Part shown: positions 15,565-24,258 of the stretch, one piece after another
Layout of the letters: every line of letters begins with the position of its first letter
Numbering within the stretch: the first letter of the stretch is position 1
Made by a program: the position numbers and the translations under genes
Source: Saccharothrix ecbatanensis
GTDB lineage: Bacteria > Actinomycetota > Actinomycetes > Mycobacteriales > Pseudonocardiaceae
Reading direction: 5' to 3'
Assembly: GCF_014205015.1 (NCBI RefSeq)
Contig: NZ_JACHMO010000001.1
Span: 186,001 to 250,000 of the forward strand
Length of the DNA: 64,000 bases
Notes under the pieces: model-generated
Told to the model about the DNA's origin: nothing
Seen by the model: the letters and a program-made list of their open reading frames with translations, nothing else
Databases searched by the model: none

Positions 15565-16505
15565 GCGATCGCCACCGATCGCGGCGCGAGCCGGAACACC
15601 ACGAGGTCGGCGACCAGGTTCACCACCACCGTGGTGACCGCGAAGACCACCGCCAAGCCCTGCACCACCGGCAGGTCACGGCCCGCGACCGCGTCCACCA
15701 GGATCGTGCCCAGGCCGGGAATGACGAACACCGCCTCGACCACGATCACACCGCCCAACAGCCAATCAACAGTCCGCGCCACCTGCTGCACGGCCGGCGC
15801 CAAAGCGGACGGAAGCGCGTGCGCGAACCGGACTCGCGTCACACCGATCCCCAGCCGAAGGGCGTGGCGGACGTGGTCCGAGGCCAGCGCGTCGATCATC
15901 CCCGCCCGCACCAACCGGCTGATCGAGCACAACGGCCGGGCCACCAGCACCACCAGCGGCAGCACCAGCACGGCCGGTGAAGCCAACAGGTCCGCCCCCA
16001 CCGCCGTGGGCGGCAGCCACCGCAACTGCACCCCGAACACCGCGATCAGCACCACGGCCAGCGCGAACTCCGGGATCGAGTGCAGGCCCACGGTGACGGT
16101 CGTGACCACCCGGTCCAACGGCCCGCCTTCACGCAACGCCGCCAGCACACCGAGCAGGACCGACAACGGGATCAGCAGCACCAAGGCCAGCAGCGCCAGC
16201 ACGAGCGTCGGCCCGAGCCCGTCGTGCAGGAACTCGGCGACCGGTCGACCGGAGAACAGCGACACCCCGAAATCGCCGTGCGCCAGCCCCCACAGCCACG
16301 AGCCGAACCGGTCCAGCGCGGGCCGGTCCAGCCCCATCGCGACCCGGATCTCCTCGATCCGGCGCGGGTCCGGGTTGTCGCCCGCCAACGCCACCGCCGC
16401 GTCCCCTGGCAACGCCTGCACCAGCAGGAACACCACGGTTACGACGGCGAGCACCTGGATCACGCCGATCGCCAGCCGCCGAAGAGCGTACCGGCGCAGG
16501 CTCAC
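15561..16505 (-). CDS. Opp/Nik-type ABC importer permease (DppB-like)
   Basis: A 314-residue permease with about six spans. The start MSLRRYALRRLAIGVIQVLAVVTVVFLLVQALPGD is the typical DppB/NikB leader, with PGDAA following. The coupling motif is ARPLCSISRLVRAGMIDALASDHVRHALRLGI. GTG at 16505 overlaps the stop of the binding protein. A longer frame upstream is not supported. Confidence 0.9.
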   Translation of the reverse strand: MSLRRYALRRLAIGVIQVLAVVTVVFLLVQALPGDAAVALAGDNPDPRRIEEIRVAMGLDRPALDRFGSWLWGLAHGDFGVSLFSGRPVAEFLHDGLGPTLVLALLALVLLIPLSVLLGVLAALREGGPLDRVVTTVTVGLHSIPEFALAVVLIAVFGVQLRWLPPTAVGADLLASPAVLVLPLVVLVARPLCSISRLVRAGMIDALASDHVRHALRLGIGVTRVRFAHALPSALAPAVQQVARTVDWLLGGVIVVEAVFVIPGLGTILVDAVAGRDLPVVQGLAVVFAVTTVVVNLVADLVVFRLAPRSVAIA

Positions 16506-18040
16506 CCCAACCACACCTTGTCGAACCGCGCCCAGTCGAGCGTGTTCGCGGGCGCGGTGGAGATGCCGCCGACGTTGGGCGCCGCGCCGACGATCCAGTC
16601 CGCGAAGCCCCACATCAGGTAGCCGCCCTCGGCGTGCAGGGAACGCTGCATGTCGCGGTAGACCGACGTGCGCTCACCAGCATCCACAGTAGACACCGCG
16701 CGGTCGTAGAGCGCGTCGAACTCCGGCCGCGCCCACTTGGTCACGTTGGTGCCCGAACCGCTCAACAGCCGCTGCGCGATGTGCGTCTCGATCGGCATCG
16801 CACCGGACCGGAAGCTCGACATGGACCCGTTCTTCAGCGTGTCGGCCCAGTAGCTGTCCTTGTTGCCGGTGACCACCTCGATGGTCAGCCCCGAGCCCTT
16901 GACCTGGTCGGCGAACACCGTGGCCGCCTCCACCATCCCGGCCGCGGCGGTCGACGTGTCCAGCTTGACCGTCAGCCCCTCGGCACCGGCCCGGCGGATC
17001 AGGAACTTCGCCTTGTCCAGGTCACGCGTGCGCTGCGCGATGTCGTCGGCGTAGTGCTGGTAGCCCTTGCCGAACAGGTCGTTGCCCACCTGCCCCGCGC
17101 CCGCGAGCACCGACTCCACCAACTGCGGACGGTCGGCCAGCAGGAACATCGCCTCGCGCAGGTCCCGGTTGTCGAACGGCGGCCGGTCCACCTTCATCGC
17201 GAACGCCTGCACGGCGCTGTTCGGCGCACGGTGGATCGCCAGCCGGTCACTGCCGCTGTGACTGCGAGCGGTGGTCGGGGTCAGGTCGTGCGCGTACTCC
17301 ACCTGCCCGCCGAGCAGCGCGTTCGTCCGCGCCGACTCCTCGTTCGCGATCACGAACTCCAGCTCGTCCAGGTGCGGCGCGCCCTCCCAGTACTCGGCGT
17401 TGCGCTTGAGCAGCACCGACTTGCCGGGCTCGAACGACACGAAGCTGAACGGCCCGGAGCCGACCGGCGCCGTGAAGTCCTCGGCCCCGGCGGGCACGAT
17501 GTACGCGCCGAACGCGGCCAGCACGTTGGGGAACTCCACGAACGGCCGCTTCAGCGCGAACTCCACCGTCCGGTCGTCCACCGCACGGCTGTTCGCCAGA
17601 TCGATCAACGCGAGGCTGGACTTGGCCCGGAACGCGCGGTTCGAGTCGAGGATGCGGGCGTAGCTGGCCAGCACGTCCTCCGCGCGCACCGGCTGGCCGT
17701 TGTGGAACGTGGCCTCACGCAGGGTGATCCGCCAGCGGGTCAGTGCGGCGTCCGGTTCCCACTTCTCGGCGAGTCTGGGCTGCGCCGAGACATCCGGACC
17801 GAGGTCGGCGAGCTTGTCGTACAGCGCCTTGGACCGCGCGGCCTCCACGAACAGGTTCGCCAGGTGGGGGTCCAGCACTTCCTTGGCTCCGCCGCCCGCG
17901 AACGCCGCACGCAGCCGTCCGCCGGCGCGGGGCGTGGAAGGGGCGGACGTCTGGGCGCCGGTGGTGCCGCACCCGGTGAGGGTGGCGATCGAGAGACCGG
18001 CGGTGAGGCCGAGGAAGCCGCGGCGGTTGAGGGAGTGCAT
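16502..18040 (-). CDS. Family 5 substrate-binding lipoprotein of the Opp/Nik-type importer
   Basis: A 512-residue extracytoplasmic binding protein (SBP family 5, like OppA, DppA and NikA). The signal peptide has a twin-arginine motif (NRRGFLGL) and a lipobox TLTGC with the lipid-bearing Cys at residue 24. Conserved features include WEPDAALTRWRITLREATFHNGQPVRAEDVLASYARI and VGSGPFSFVSFEPGKSVLLKRNAEYWEG. It starts 21 bases after the methyltransferase stop, with GGAAGGAA before the ATG. NikA-like proteins of this family can bind metal-chelator complexes, which fits the Zur-type box at the operon front. Confidence 0.92.
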   Translation of the reverse strand: MHSLNRRGFLGLTAGLSIATLTGCGTTGAQTSAPSTPRAGGRLRAAFAGGGAKEVLDPHLANLFVEAARSKALYDKLADLGPDVSAQPRLAEKWEPDAALTRWRITLREATFHNGQPVRAEDVLASYARILDSNRAFRAKSSLALIDLANSRAVDDRTVEFALKRPFVEFPNVLAAFGAYIVPAGAEDFTAPVGSGPFSFVSFEPGKSVLLKRNAEYWEGAPHLDELEFVIANEESARTNALLGGQVEYAHDLTPTTARSHSGSDRLAIHRAPNSAVQAFAMKVDRPPFDNRDLREAMFLLADRPQLVESVLAGAGQVGNDLFGKGYQHYADDIAQRTRDLDKAKFLIRRAGAEGLTVKLDTSTAAAGMVEAATVFADQVKGSGLTIEVVTGNKDSYWADTLKNGSMSSFRSGAMPIETHIAQRLLSGSGTNVTKWARPEFDALYDRAVSTVDAGERTSVYRDMQRSLHAEGGYLMWGFADWIVGAAPNVGGISTAPANTLDWARFDKVWLG

Positions 18041-18061
18041 GGTCGATTCCTTCCAGTGACG

Positions 18062-18862
18062 TCAGGGGCGGAGGCGCGCGACGAGGTGCAGCCGGTCTCC
18101 GGACAGGTCCTCGCTCAACTCGGCGTCGGCGGTCCACGGCTCGTCGGTGCGCGGCCCCGGCGAGTCGAACAGGGCGATCACGTCGAATCCGGCCTGGTCC
18201 AGCACGTGCCGGAGTTCCTGCGGGAACAGCAGCCGCCACGCCGAGCGCTGCACGAGCGGCTGGGCGCCCGGCCACCACCACTCGCGCCGACGGCGCAGCA
18301 ACTGGGCGGCGTGGTCGATCCAGAGCCGGGTGTGGGAGGTGTACGAGACGCCCTCCCAGACGACGGTGCGGCTGCGGGTGCCGTCGAGCAGCTCGGTGTT
18401 GCCGAGGAAGAACGCGCCGTTGCGCATCTCCGCGACCAGCAGCCCGCCGGGGGAGAGGTGGTCGCGGCAGCGGCGCAGGAAGCCGTCCAGGTCGGCGTTC
18501 GTGTGGCAGTACAGCAGCGCGCTGTCCAGGCACGTGATCACATCAAAGCGTTGACCGAGCGAGAACGTCCGCATGTCGCCGAGCACGAACGTGACCGCCG
18601 GGTGGTGCTCCCGTGCGTACTCGACCATCCGCTCCGAGCTGTCCAGCCCGACCACGTGGTAGCCCAGACCGGCCAGGTGACCGGCGTCCCGGCCGGTGCC
18701 GCAGCCGACGTCCAGCAGGTCACCGGACCGGCCGCCGAACCTGGTCACGACGTCGTGCGTGAACCGGGCGGCGACGTGGTCGGGATCGGGGAACTGGTGC
18801 TCGTAGAGCGCGGGGTTGTCGGTCAGCAGGTTCTCGCCGGCCGGGTTGTCGTACAGCGTCAT
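18062..18862 (-). CDS. Class I SAM-dependent methyltransferase
   Basis: A 266-residue methyltransferase with the SAM-binding motif I DVGCGTG (51-57), the acidic end of strand 2 (VVGLDSS) and LGDMRTFSLGQRFDVITCLDSALLY for motifs II and III. Residues 45-150 form the Rossmann core. ATG at 18862 overlaps the MFS stop; the much longer open frame upstream runs antisense to nothing known and is rejected. In this operon it may methylate the small-molecule product, on N, O or C. Confidence 0.9.
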   Translation of the reverse strand: MTLYDNPAGENLLTDNPALYEHQFPDPDHVAARFTHDVVTRFGGRSGDLLDVGCGTGRDAGHLAGLGYHVVGLDSSERMVEYAREHHPAVTFVLGDMRTFSLGQRFDVITCLDSALLYCHTNADLDGFLRRCRDHLSPGGLLVAEMRNGAFFLGNTELLDGTRSRTVVWEGVSYTSHTRLWIDHAAQLLRRRREWWWPGAQPLVQRSAWRLLFPQELRHVLDQAGFDVIALFDSPGPRTDEPWTADAELSEDLSGDRLHLVARLRP

Positions 18863-20040
18863 CGGGCCACCTCTCGCTTGACGGTCAGCACGCCGCGTCG
18901 GTGCAGCCAGGCCACCGCCACCGCGCAGCCGACCCCGACCGCCACGCACAGCAGGGACGCCAGCCAGCCCGACCAACCGAACACCCAGCCGATGGCCGCG
19001 TTGCCCACAGCCGCCGCGACACCCGAGACCAGGTAGAACACGCCGAAGTACGTGCCCGCCAAACCGGTCCGCCCGAACTCCGGGATCAGGTCGTAGACGA
19101 ACGGCTGCGCGATCATCACGCCGACCGACAGCAGCAGCGCCGCGACCAGCACGGGCGTGATGCCGCCGAGCGGACCGACGTGACCGACCGCCGTCGAGAC
19201 GAACCCCGCCCCCATCACCGCGAGCCCCAACGCGATCGCCCGGCCGCGCGCCACCCGCTTCAACCACCTCGTGATGCGCACCTGGAACAGCAGAGTGGCC
19301 ACAGTGGACACCAGGAACACGGCAGCGACGGCGAGCGCGGAGTCCGTCAGCCGCTGTGCCTCCAGTGGCAGCACCAGGTAGAGCTGGTTCTGGAGGACGA
19401 ACATGCCGGTCAGCGCACCGGTGAACGCCAGGAACCGGCGGTCGGCCAGGCACTCTCGCCAGTCGTCCAGCACGGTGCCCTGACGCGGCGCGGCCGGACG
19501 GGCGGGCAGCACGGCTGCCTGCACGACCGTCAGCACGGCGAAGATCCCGGACGCCACCAGCGCCGCGATCCTGAAGTCCCACAGCATCAGCAGGCTGCCC
19601 AGCAGCGGACCGGTCAGCGCACCGGCCTGCCCGTAGAGGTTGAACAGCGCGAACGCCCCGGCCCGGTCCTCCGACTCCTCGGCGATGTAGGCGCGTACTG
19701 CGGGGTTGAACAACGCACCGGCCAGTCCACTGAGGACGGACGCGGTCAGCAGCACCGCCACCGACCCGCCCGCCGCGAACAGCCCGAACCCGATCGCCCG
19801 GACCGCGCAGCCCGCGATGATGACGCGACGCGGCCCGAGCCGGTCGGACGCCGAGCCGCCGAGCAGGAACAGCCCCTGCTGGCTCAACGTCCGCACGCCG
19901 AGCACCAGACCGATCGTCGCCACCGACAGGCCGAGGTCGCCGAGGTGCGTGGCCAGGTAGGGGATGAGCAGGTAGAAGCCGGTGTTCACGCCGAACTGGT
20001 TGACCAGCAGCACGCGCACCGACAGCGGGAAACGCTTCAT
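18859..20040 (-). CDS. MFS transporter, candidate exporter of the operon product
   Basis: A 393-residue major facilitator protein with 11-12 membrane spans. The loop 2-3 motif reads GGSASDRLGPRRVIIAG, as in drug and siderophore exporters, and the inside loop after span 8 is RVARGRA. It starts at 20040, four bases inside the epimerase stop. Staphylopine-type systems also pair a MFS exporter with an Opp/Nik importer, so export of a chelator is a reasonable guess. Confidence 0.88.
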   Translation of the reverse strand: MKRFPLSVRVLLVNQFGVNTGFYLLIPYLATHLGDLGLSVATIGLVLGVRTLSQQGLFLLGGSASDRLGPRRVIIAGCAVRAIGFGLFAAGGSVAVLLTASVLSGLAGALFNPAVRAYIAEESEDRAGAFALFNLYGQAGALTGPLLGSLLMLWDFRIAALVASGIFAVLTVVQAAVLPARPAAPRQGTVLDDWRECLADRRFLAFTGALTGMFVLQNQLYLVLPLEAQRLTDSALAVAAVFLVSTVATLLFQVRITRWLKRVARGRAIALGLAVMGAGFVSTAVGHVGPLGGITPVLVAALLLSVGVMIAQPFVYDLIPEFGRTGLAGTYFGVFYLVSGVAAAVGNAAIGWVFGWSGWLASLLCVAVGVGCAVAVAWLHRRGVLTVKREVAR

Positions 20041-21083
20041 CGCCGCTCAGCCCTGGTGGGCACGTCGCCGAGACCGGGCACGTCGCCGAGACCGGGCACG
20101 ACGCCGAGACCGGGCACACCGGACAGCCGCAGCGTGCCGTCATCACCGCCGATACCGGTCCACGGGTCGTCCGCGAGCAGGAGGTGGCCGTCCAGGTCGA
20201 CCCAGCGGGCGTGGCCGGTCAGGTGCACGGCGGGCGCGATGCCGAGCGAACTCGCCACCAGGCAGCCCAGCATCACGTCCAGGCCGGACGCGCGGGCGAT
20301 GTCGATGATCTCGCGGGCGGCGGTGATCCCGCCGCACTTGGCCAGCTTGACGTTCACCCCGTCGACCAGGCCCGCCAGCGCCCGCACGTCGGCGGCGGTG
20401 GCCGCGTCCTCGTCCGCGATCAACGGCACCGGGCACCGTTCACGCAGCCACGCCAGATCATCCCACTGACCTGGTGCGATCGGCTGTTCCAGCGCGTCGA
20501 CGCCGGTGAGCTGGTCGACCACCCGCACGGCCTGCTCGGCGGTCCACCCGCCGTTGGGGTCGAGGATGAGCCGGACGTCCGGCGCGGCGGCCCTGACCGC
20601 GTTGACCGTGGCCACGTCGTGCTCCGAGCCGACCTTGACCTTCAGCACCGTGAACCCGCGTGAGGCCAGGTAGGCGGCCTGAGACGCGGCGTGCGCGGGG
20701 TCGCCGATGCCGATCGTGTAAGCCGTCGGCACGTCCGTCCACTGTGGAACGCCGACGAGCTGGTGCACCGGAATCCCTTGCCGCAACGCCTTCAGGTCGT
20801 GCAGCGCGGTGTCCACGGCGGCCAGCACACCGGGTGGCAGCTCCGGCAACGCCAACTCGGCTGGATCTGCGCATGCGGCCATCACGGGCACCAAGTCCCG
20901 CAGAAGACCCGTGATCCGTTCGACGTCCAGCCCGTAGTACTGGCTCGTCACCACCTCGCCGTGCCCGCGCACCCCATCGCACTCGATCACCACGCGCACC
21001 GCGTCACGCCGGGCCATCACCGACCGCGAGATGCGCAGCGGCGACCGCAACTCCAGCCCGTACACCGTCCAGTCGAGCTTCAC
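20037..21083 (-). CDS. Enolase-superfamily enzyme, dipeptide epimerase-like
   Basis: A 348-residue enzyme of the muconate-lactonizing subgroup. Catalytic and metal-binding residues are all visible: K148 and K150 in LKVKVG, D175 in LDPNGG, E199 in LEQPI, D224 in IADED and K246/K249 in NVKLAKCGG. The pattern fits dipeptide epimerases and N-succinylamino acid racemases, which invert an alpha-carbon through a Mg-bound enolate. GTG at 21083 overlaps the PLP-enzyme stop. The C-terminus carries an odd PGLG repeat tail (see the repeat entry). Beside an ATP-grasp ligase, a dipeptide substrate is plausible. Confidence 0.88.
   Translation of the reverse strand: MKLDWTVYGLELRSPLRISRSVMARRDAVRVVIECDGVRGHGEVVTSQYYGLDVERITGLLRDLVPVMAACADPAELALPELPPGVLAAVDTALHDLKALRQGIPVHQLVGVPQWTDVPTAYTIGIGDPAHAASQAAYLASRGFTVLKVKVGSEHDVATVNAVRAAAPDVRLILDPNGGWTAEQAVRVVDQLTGVDALEQPIAPGQWDDLAWLRERCPVPLIADEDAATAADVRALAGLVDGVNVKLAKCGGITAAREIIDIARASGLDVMLGCLVASSLGIAPAVHLTGHARWVDLDGHLLLADDPWTGIGGDDGTLRLSGVPGLGVVPGLGDVPGLGDVPTRAERR
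20061..20117. repeat. 18-bp tandem repeat at the 3' end of the epimerase gene
   Basis: Three head-to-tail copies of an 18-base unit (about CACGTCGCCGAGACCGGG) encode the C-terminal VPGLG-VVPGLGD-VPGLGD tail. The repeated part is beyond the enzyme barrel and probably a non-essential extension. Confidence 0.85.
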
Positions 21084-22147
21084 GCCGGCACCCCGACTGC
21101 CTTGGGCGCGTACACCGACCGGCACCTGGCCCAGCTGGTGACCTCGATCTCGGCCGTGTCGGCGATCTCGACCGGTCGGTCCTCCGGCGTCCCCAGCAGA
21201 CCCCGTGACCGGCAGAAATCGTCGTCGAAGATGGTGCCGAGGTAGCGGTGCGGACCGTCCGGGAAGATCGTCACCACGGTCGCGCCGGGCTCGACGCGCG
21301 CCACCCACGCCGACACGAGGGCCACTGCCCCGGTGCTCCAGCCGCCGGTGACGAAGCAGTCCCGCGCCAACCGGCGGCAGGCGTCGACCACCTCCACCGG
21401 ACCCAGCCAGTGCACCTCGTCGAACTCCTCGTAGGCGACGTTGCGCGGATGGATGCTGCTGCCGAGCCCACGCATCACCCGTGACCGGGCGGGCTGGCCG
21501 AAGATGGTCGAGCCGACCGTGTCCACGCCGATCAGCCGCACGTCCGGCCAGTAGCGGCGGAGAGCGGTGACGACGCCGGCGCTGTGCCCACCGGTGCCCA
21601 CGCTGCACACCAGCACGTCGGCGCGCTCCACCTGCGCGGCCAACTCCTTGGCCAGACCCGTGTACCCGGCGGGGTTGTCCGGGTTGTTGTACTGATCCGG
21701 CCAGTACGCGCCCGGCAACCCGCGCAGCACCGACCGGAGCCGGTCCAGCCTGGCCTGCTGCCAGCCGCCGGTCGGGTGCGGCCGGTCCACGATCTCCAGC
21801 CGTGCGCCGTGGGCGTGCAGCAGCGCGCGCATCGACGGTTCCAACTCGTGGTCGACCACCAGCACGATCGGGTGCCCCAACGCCTGACCGGCGAACGCCA
21901 ATCCGAGGCCGAGGGTGCCGCTGGTCGACTCCACGACGACCGCGCCGGGACGCAGTTCGCCGCGTTCACGGGCCGCCAGCAGCATCGCGACCGCCGAACG
22001 CGCCTTCATCCCGCCCGCGCTCAGGCACTCCAGCTTCGCCCAGAAACCGCCGTGGCGGTGGGGGAGCGGGGTGTCGATGCGCGCGACGGGCGTGTTGCCC
22101 AGCAAGTCGAGCAGGTAGTGGTTGCGGCGTGGAGACAGCACGGTCAC
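21080..22147 (-). CDS. PLP-dependent cysteine synthase/SbnA-like enzyme
   Basis: A 355-residue fold-type II PLP enzyme. The likely Schiff-base lysine is K48 in AGGMKARSA, the phosphate-side loop is STSGTLG (74-80), and a second glycine loop reads SVGTGGHSAG. It starts LLGNTPVARID like cysteine synthases. SbnA of staphyloferrin B, also from this family, makes a carbon-nitrogen bond by beta-replacement on phosphoserine. Here the reaction is unknown but a beta-substituted amino acid or N-linked amino polycarboxylate is the natural idea. GTG at 22147 overlaps the preceding stop by four bases. Confidence 0.87.
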   Translation of the reverse strand: MTVLSPRRNHYLLDLLGNTPVARIDTPLPHRHGGFWAKLECLSAGGMKARSAVAMLLAARERGELRPGAVVVESTSGTLGLGLAFAGQALGHPIVLVVDHELEPSMRALLHAHGARLEIVDRPHPTGGWQQARLDRLRSVLRGLPGAYWPDQYNNPDNPAGYTGLAKELAAQVERADVLVCSVGTGGHSAGVVTALRRYWPDVRLIGVDTVGSTIFGQPARSRVMRGLGSSIHPRNVAYEEFDEVHWLGPVEVVDACRRLARDCFVTGGWSTGAVALVSAWVARVEPGATVVTIFPDGPHRYLGTIFDDDFCRSRGLLGTPEDRPVEIADTAEIEVTSWARCRSVYAPKAVGVPA

Positions 22148-22974
22148 CCGACCTGTTCGGCTCGGTAGTGGTGCAGGGTGGTCGGGCCGCCGTGCAGCCA
22201 GAAGAACGGATATGGCTCCGCGGACACCGCCGTGACGCCCGAGCCGAGGAACCACGGCACGATCGCGCTCGCGGTCTGGGCGAACACCACGACCGGCCGG
22301 TCGGCGGCGACTGCCTTGCGCAGCAACGGTTCGAAGCTGCCGTTGCCGACCGTCATCCCGGACGCCAGCACCAGATCGCAGTCCGCGACGGCGGCCTCGG
22401 CATCGGTCACGACCGGCTCGTCCCACTCGGTGCGACCGCCCTTGAGGTCGCACGGCACGTACCGCAGGCCACGCGCGCGCAAGTGGTGCAGCAGCGAGTT
22501 CACCACGCCCACGACCAGCACCCGTTGTCCCGGCACGGCGTCCAGCAGGTCGACCACGGCGGACGCCCGTTCCATCGACTTGGCCAGCGAGTCACCTGGT
22601 CCGACGAGTACTTGCCGTGCGGACGACGTCGAGTGCGGGTGCGCGTTCATCAGGTACGCGTCCAGCACCGCCGTGCGGATCGCGGTGTCGGGGTGGGCGA
22701 GCAGGCCCGCGACGCTCTCGCCGACGCAGTCCGTCACGTCCGCTCCCGCCCAGTCGGGCTCGACGGCGCACGATCCGACCGCTTCACCGACTCGCACGCT
22801 GATCACGGTGTTGCGGTACGCACGGCCGCGCGAGACGTGCCGGGCGCCCTGCCTCGTGGTGAACGCGACGCTCACCCGGGACTCGGCCGGGTCCGGACCG
22901 ATCGCTCCCGAACGGGCCAGCTCGACGAGTTCCGTGATGCCGGTCAGGGTGCGACGGTTTGCTTGGGTCGTCAT
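22144..22974 (-). CDS. DUF364-like Rossmann protein (putative heavy-metal chelation family)
   Basis: A 276-residue soluble protein. Its second half (about 150-270) has a Rossmann-like pattern with GQRVLVVGVVNSLLHHLRARG, DCDLVLASGMTVGNGSFEPLL and PVVVFAQTASAIVPWFLGSGVTAVSAEPYPF, which resembles DUF364, described in Pfam as putative heavy-metal chelation; the first half has the RGRAYRNTVISVRVGEAVGS pattern and an acidic-Cys segment. ATG at 22974 overlaps the ATP-grasp stop. Second gene of the Zur-box operon. The biochemical role of this family is not established, which makes its presence between a ligase and a PLP enzyme of interest. Confidence 0.75.
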   Translation of the reverse strand: MTTQANRRTLTGITELVELARSGAIGPDPAESRVSVAFTTRQGARHVSRGRAYRNTVISVRVGEAVGSCAVEPDWAGADVTDCVGESVAGLLAHPDTAIRTAVLDAYLMNAHPHSTSSARQVLVGPGDSLAKSMERASAVVDLLDAVPGQRVLVVGVVNSLLHHLRARGLRYVPCDLKGGRTEWDEPVVTDAEAAVADCDLVLASGMTVGNGSFEPLLRKAVAADRPVVVFAQTASAIVPWFLGSGVTAVSAEPYPFFWLHGGPTTLHHYRAEQVG

Positions 22975-24218
22975 TCCGCGTACCGGACTTCCAGCGTGTT
23001 CACGACCTGTTCGGCCCGTGCCCGCGCGTCGGCGTCCGGTGAGGTGACCATGACGTGGCCGAGGTAGCTGTTGTTGCTGGTCGGCTCGCCCGCGCGGTGC
23101 CCCGCGGGCTTCAGCGCCCAGCCCACCACGTCGGGGTTCGCGGCCAGGGTGTCGACGCCGTCGATCCCGGCCAGCACCCCGGCGTGCGGCGGCAGGAGGA
23201 ACGAGATGGCCGCGCTGCGCACGCCGGTCTCCCGTGCCCGCAGGTCGGGTTGGTGGCCGACGGCGAGCTGGGTGAACACGGAAGGCAGGTCGATGCCGGT
23301 GACGCGGCGGACCAACTCGGTGATCTGGTTGCCCGCCGGGCGCGGGTTGACCTCGATCAGCCGGGGGCCGTCTTCGGTCAGCTTGACCTCGGTGTGCGCC
23401 ACGGCGCTGTCCAGGCCGAGCGCTTCGATCGCCGCCACGGCCGTGTCGATGGCCGCCGCTTGGTCCGTCTTGCTCAAGCGGGCCGGGAACATGTGGCCGC
23501 TCTCCACGAACCACGGGTGTCCGGCCAGGCTCTTGTCCGTCACGCCGATCACGCGCGTGATGCCGTCCACCGTGACCGTCTCCACGCTCACCTCGGGGCC
23601 GACGAGGAGTTCTTCGAGCAGCACGGTCGGCACCCGCTCCTGGCCGCGTGCGTTGACCGGGAACGCCTCCAAGGCCAGGAACGCCTCGCGCAACGCGGCC
23701 TCGTCCCGCACCTCGCGGACGTGCATCCCGGCGCACAGGTCCACCGGCTTGACCACCAGCGGGTAGCCCAGCTCGGCGGCGGCTTTCGCGGTGGCGGGCC
23801 AGTCCTGGGTGAGGCTGAACCGGGGGCCGGGCACGCCCGCGTTACGGGTGGTGGTGCGGGTGAGGTCCTTGCGGTAGGCGCGTTCCACGGCTTGCGGGTC
23901 GGGGCCGGGCAGGTTCAGGTGCGCGGCGACCGTGGCGACGGTGGCCAGGTAGTAGTCGCACGAGGAGATCACCCCGTCGAACGAGAGCACGTCGTGCATT
24001 CGCTCCACATAGGACAGAAGCGCGGGCATGTCGTTCGTCTCGGTCGTGAGCACGTTGTCGGCCGCCAGCAACGGGTGCGGGTGGGACGGTGCGGCGCGCA
24101 GGTAGTGGTGCAGGTCGCGGGTGAGGAAGGAGAACCGGTGGCCGGACTCGTGGATCGCCCGTGGCAGCAGCGAACTCATCGCGCCGACCCAGCTCTCGAT
24201 CATCAACAAGTGCGCCAC
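22971..24218 (-). CDS. ATP-grasp ligase, first gene of the candidate metallophore operon
   Basis: A 415-residue ATP-grasp enzyme. Residues 1-110 form a pre-ATP-grasp domain; the nucleotide-binding lysine lies in LVVKPVD (155-160); EELLVGPEVSVETV follows; and the Mg-binding motif is IEVNPRPAGNQ (288-298). Enzymes of this class join a carboxylate to an amine through an acylphosphate, often making amide bonds between amino acids. GTG at 24218 has a good GGAGGAG site. A promoter with a Zur-type palindrome lies 41-76 bases upstream, and all ten following genes run in the same direction with almost no gaps. Confidence 0.9.
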   Translation of the reverse strand: MAHLLMIESWVGAMSSLLPRAIHESGHRFSFLTRDLHHYLRAAPSHPHPLLAADNVLTTETNDMPALLSYVERMHDVLSFDGVISSCDYYLATVATVAAHLNLPGPDPQAVERAYRKDLTRTTTRNAGVPGPRFSLTQDWPATAKAAAELGYPLVVKPVDLCAGMHVREVRDEAALREAFLALEAFPVNARGQERVPTVLLEELLVGPEVSVETVTVDGITRVIGVTDKSLAGHPWFVESGHMFPARLSKTDQAAAIDTAVAAIEALGLDSAVAHTEVKLTEDGPRLIEVNPRPAGNQITELVRRVTGIDLPSVFTQLAVGHQPDLRARETGVRSAAISFLLPPHAGVLAGIDGVDTLAANPDVVGWALKPAGHRAGEPTSNNSYLGHVMVTSPDADARARAEQVVNTLEVRYAE

Positions 24219-24258
24219 GCGTGCTCCTCCGAGGGGACGTCCGACCGGGCCTAGGGAA

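Noticed and set aside
16634..19036. 800-codon open frame on the plus strand over the importer genes
   Set aside because: Antisense to clearly recognised binding protein and methyltransferase genes; its translation is Arg/His/Val-rich with no domains, the usual GC-skew shadow.
18901..20469. 522-codon open frame on the plus strand
   Set aside because: Antisense shadow of the MFS gene and the epimerase gene; Gln/Arg/His-rich noise.
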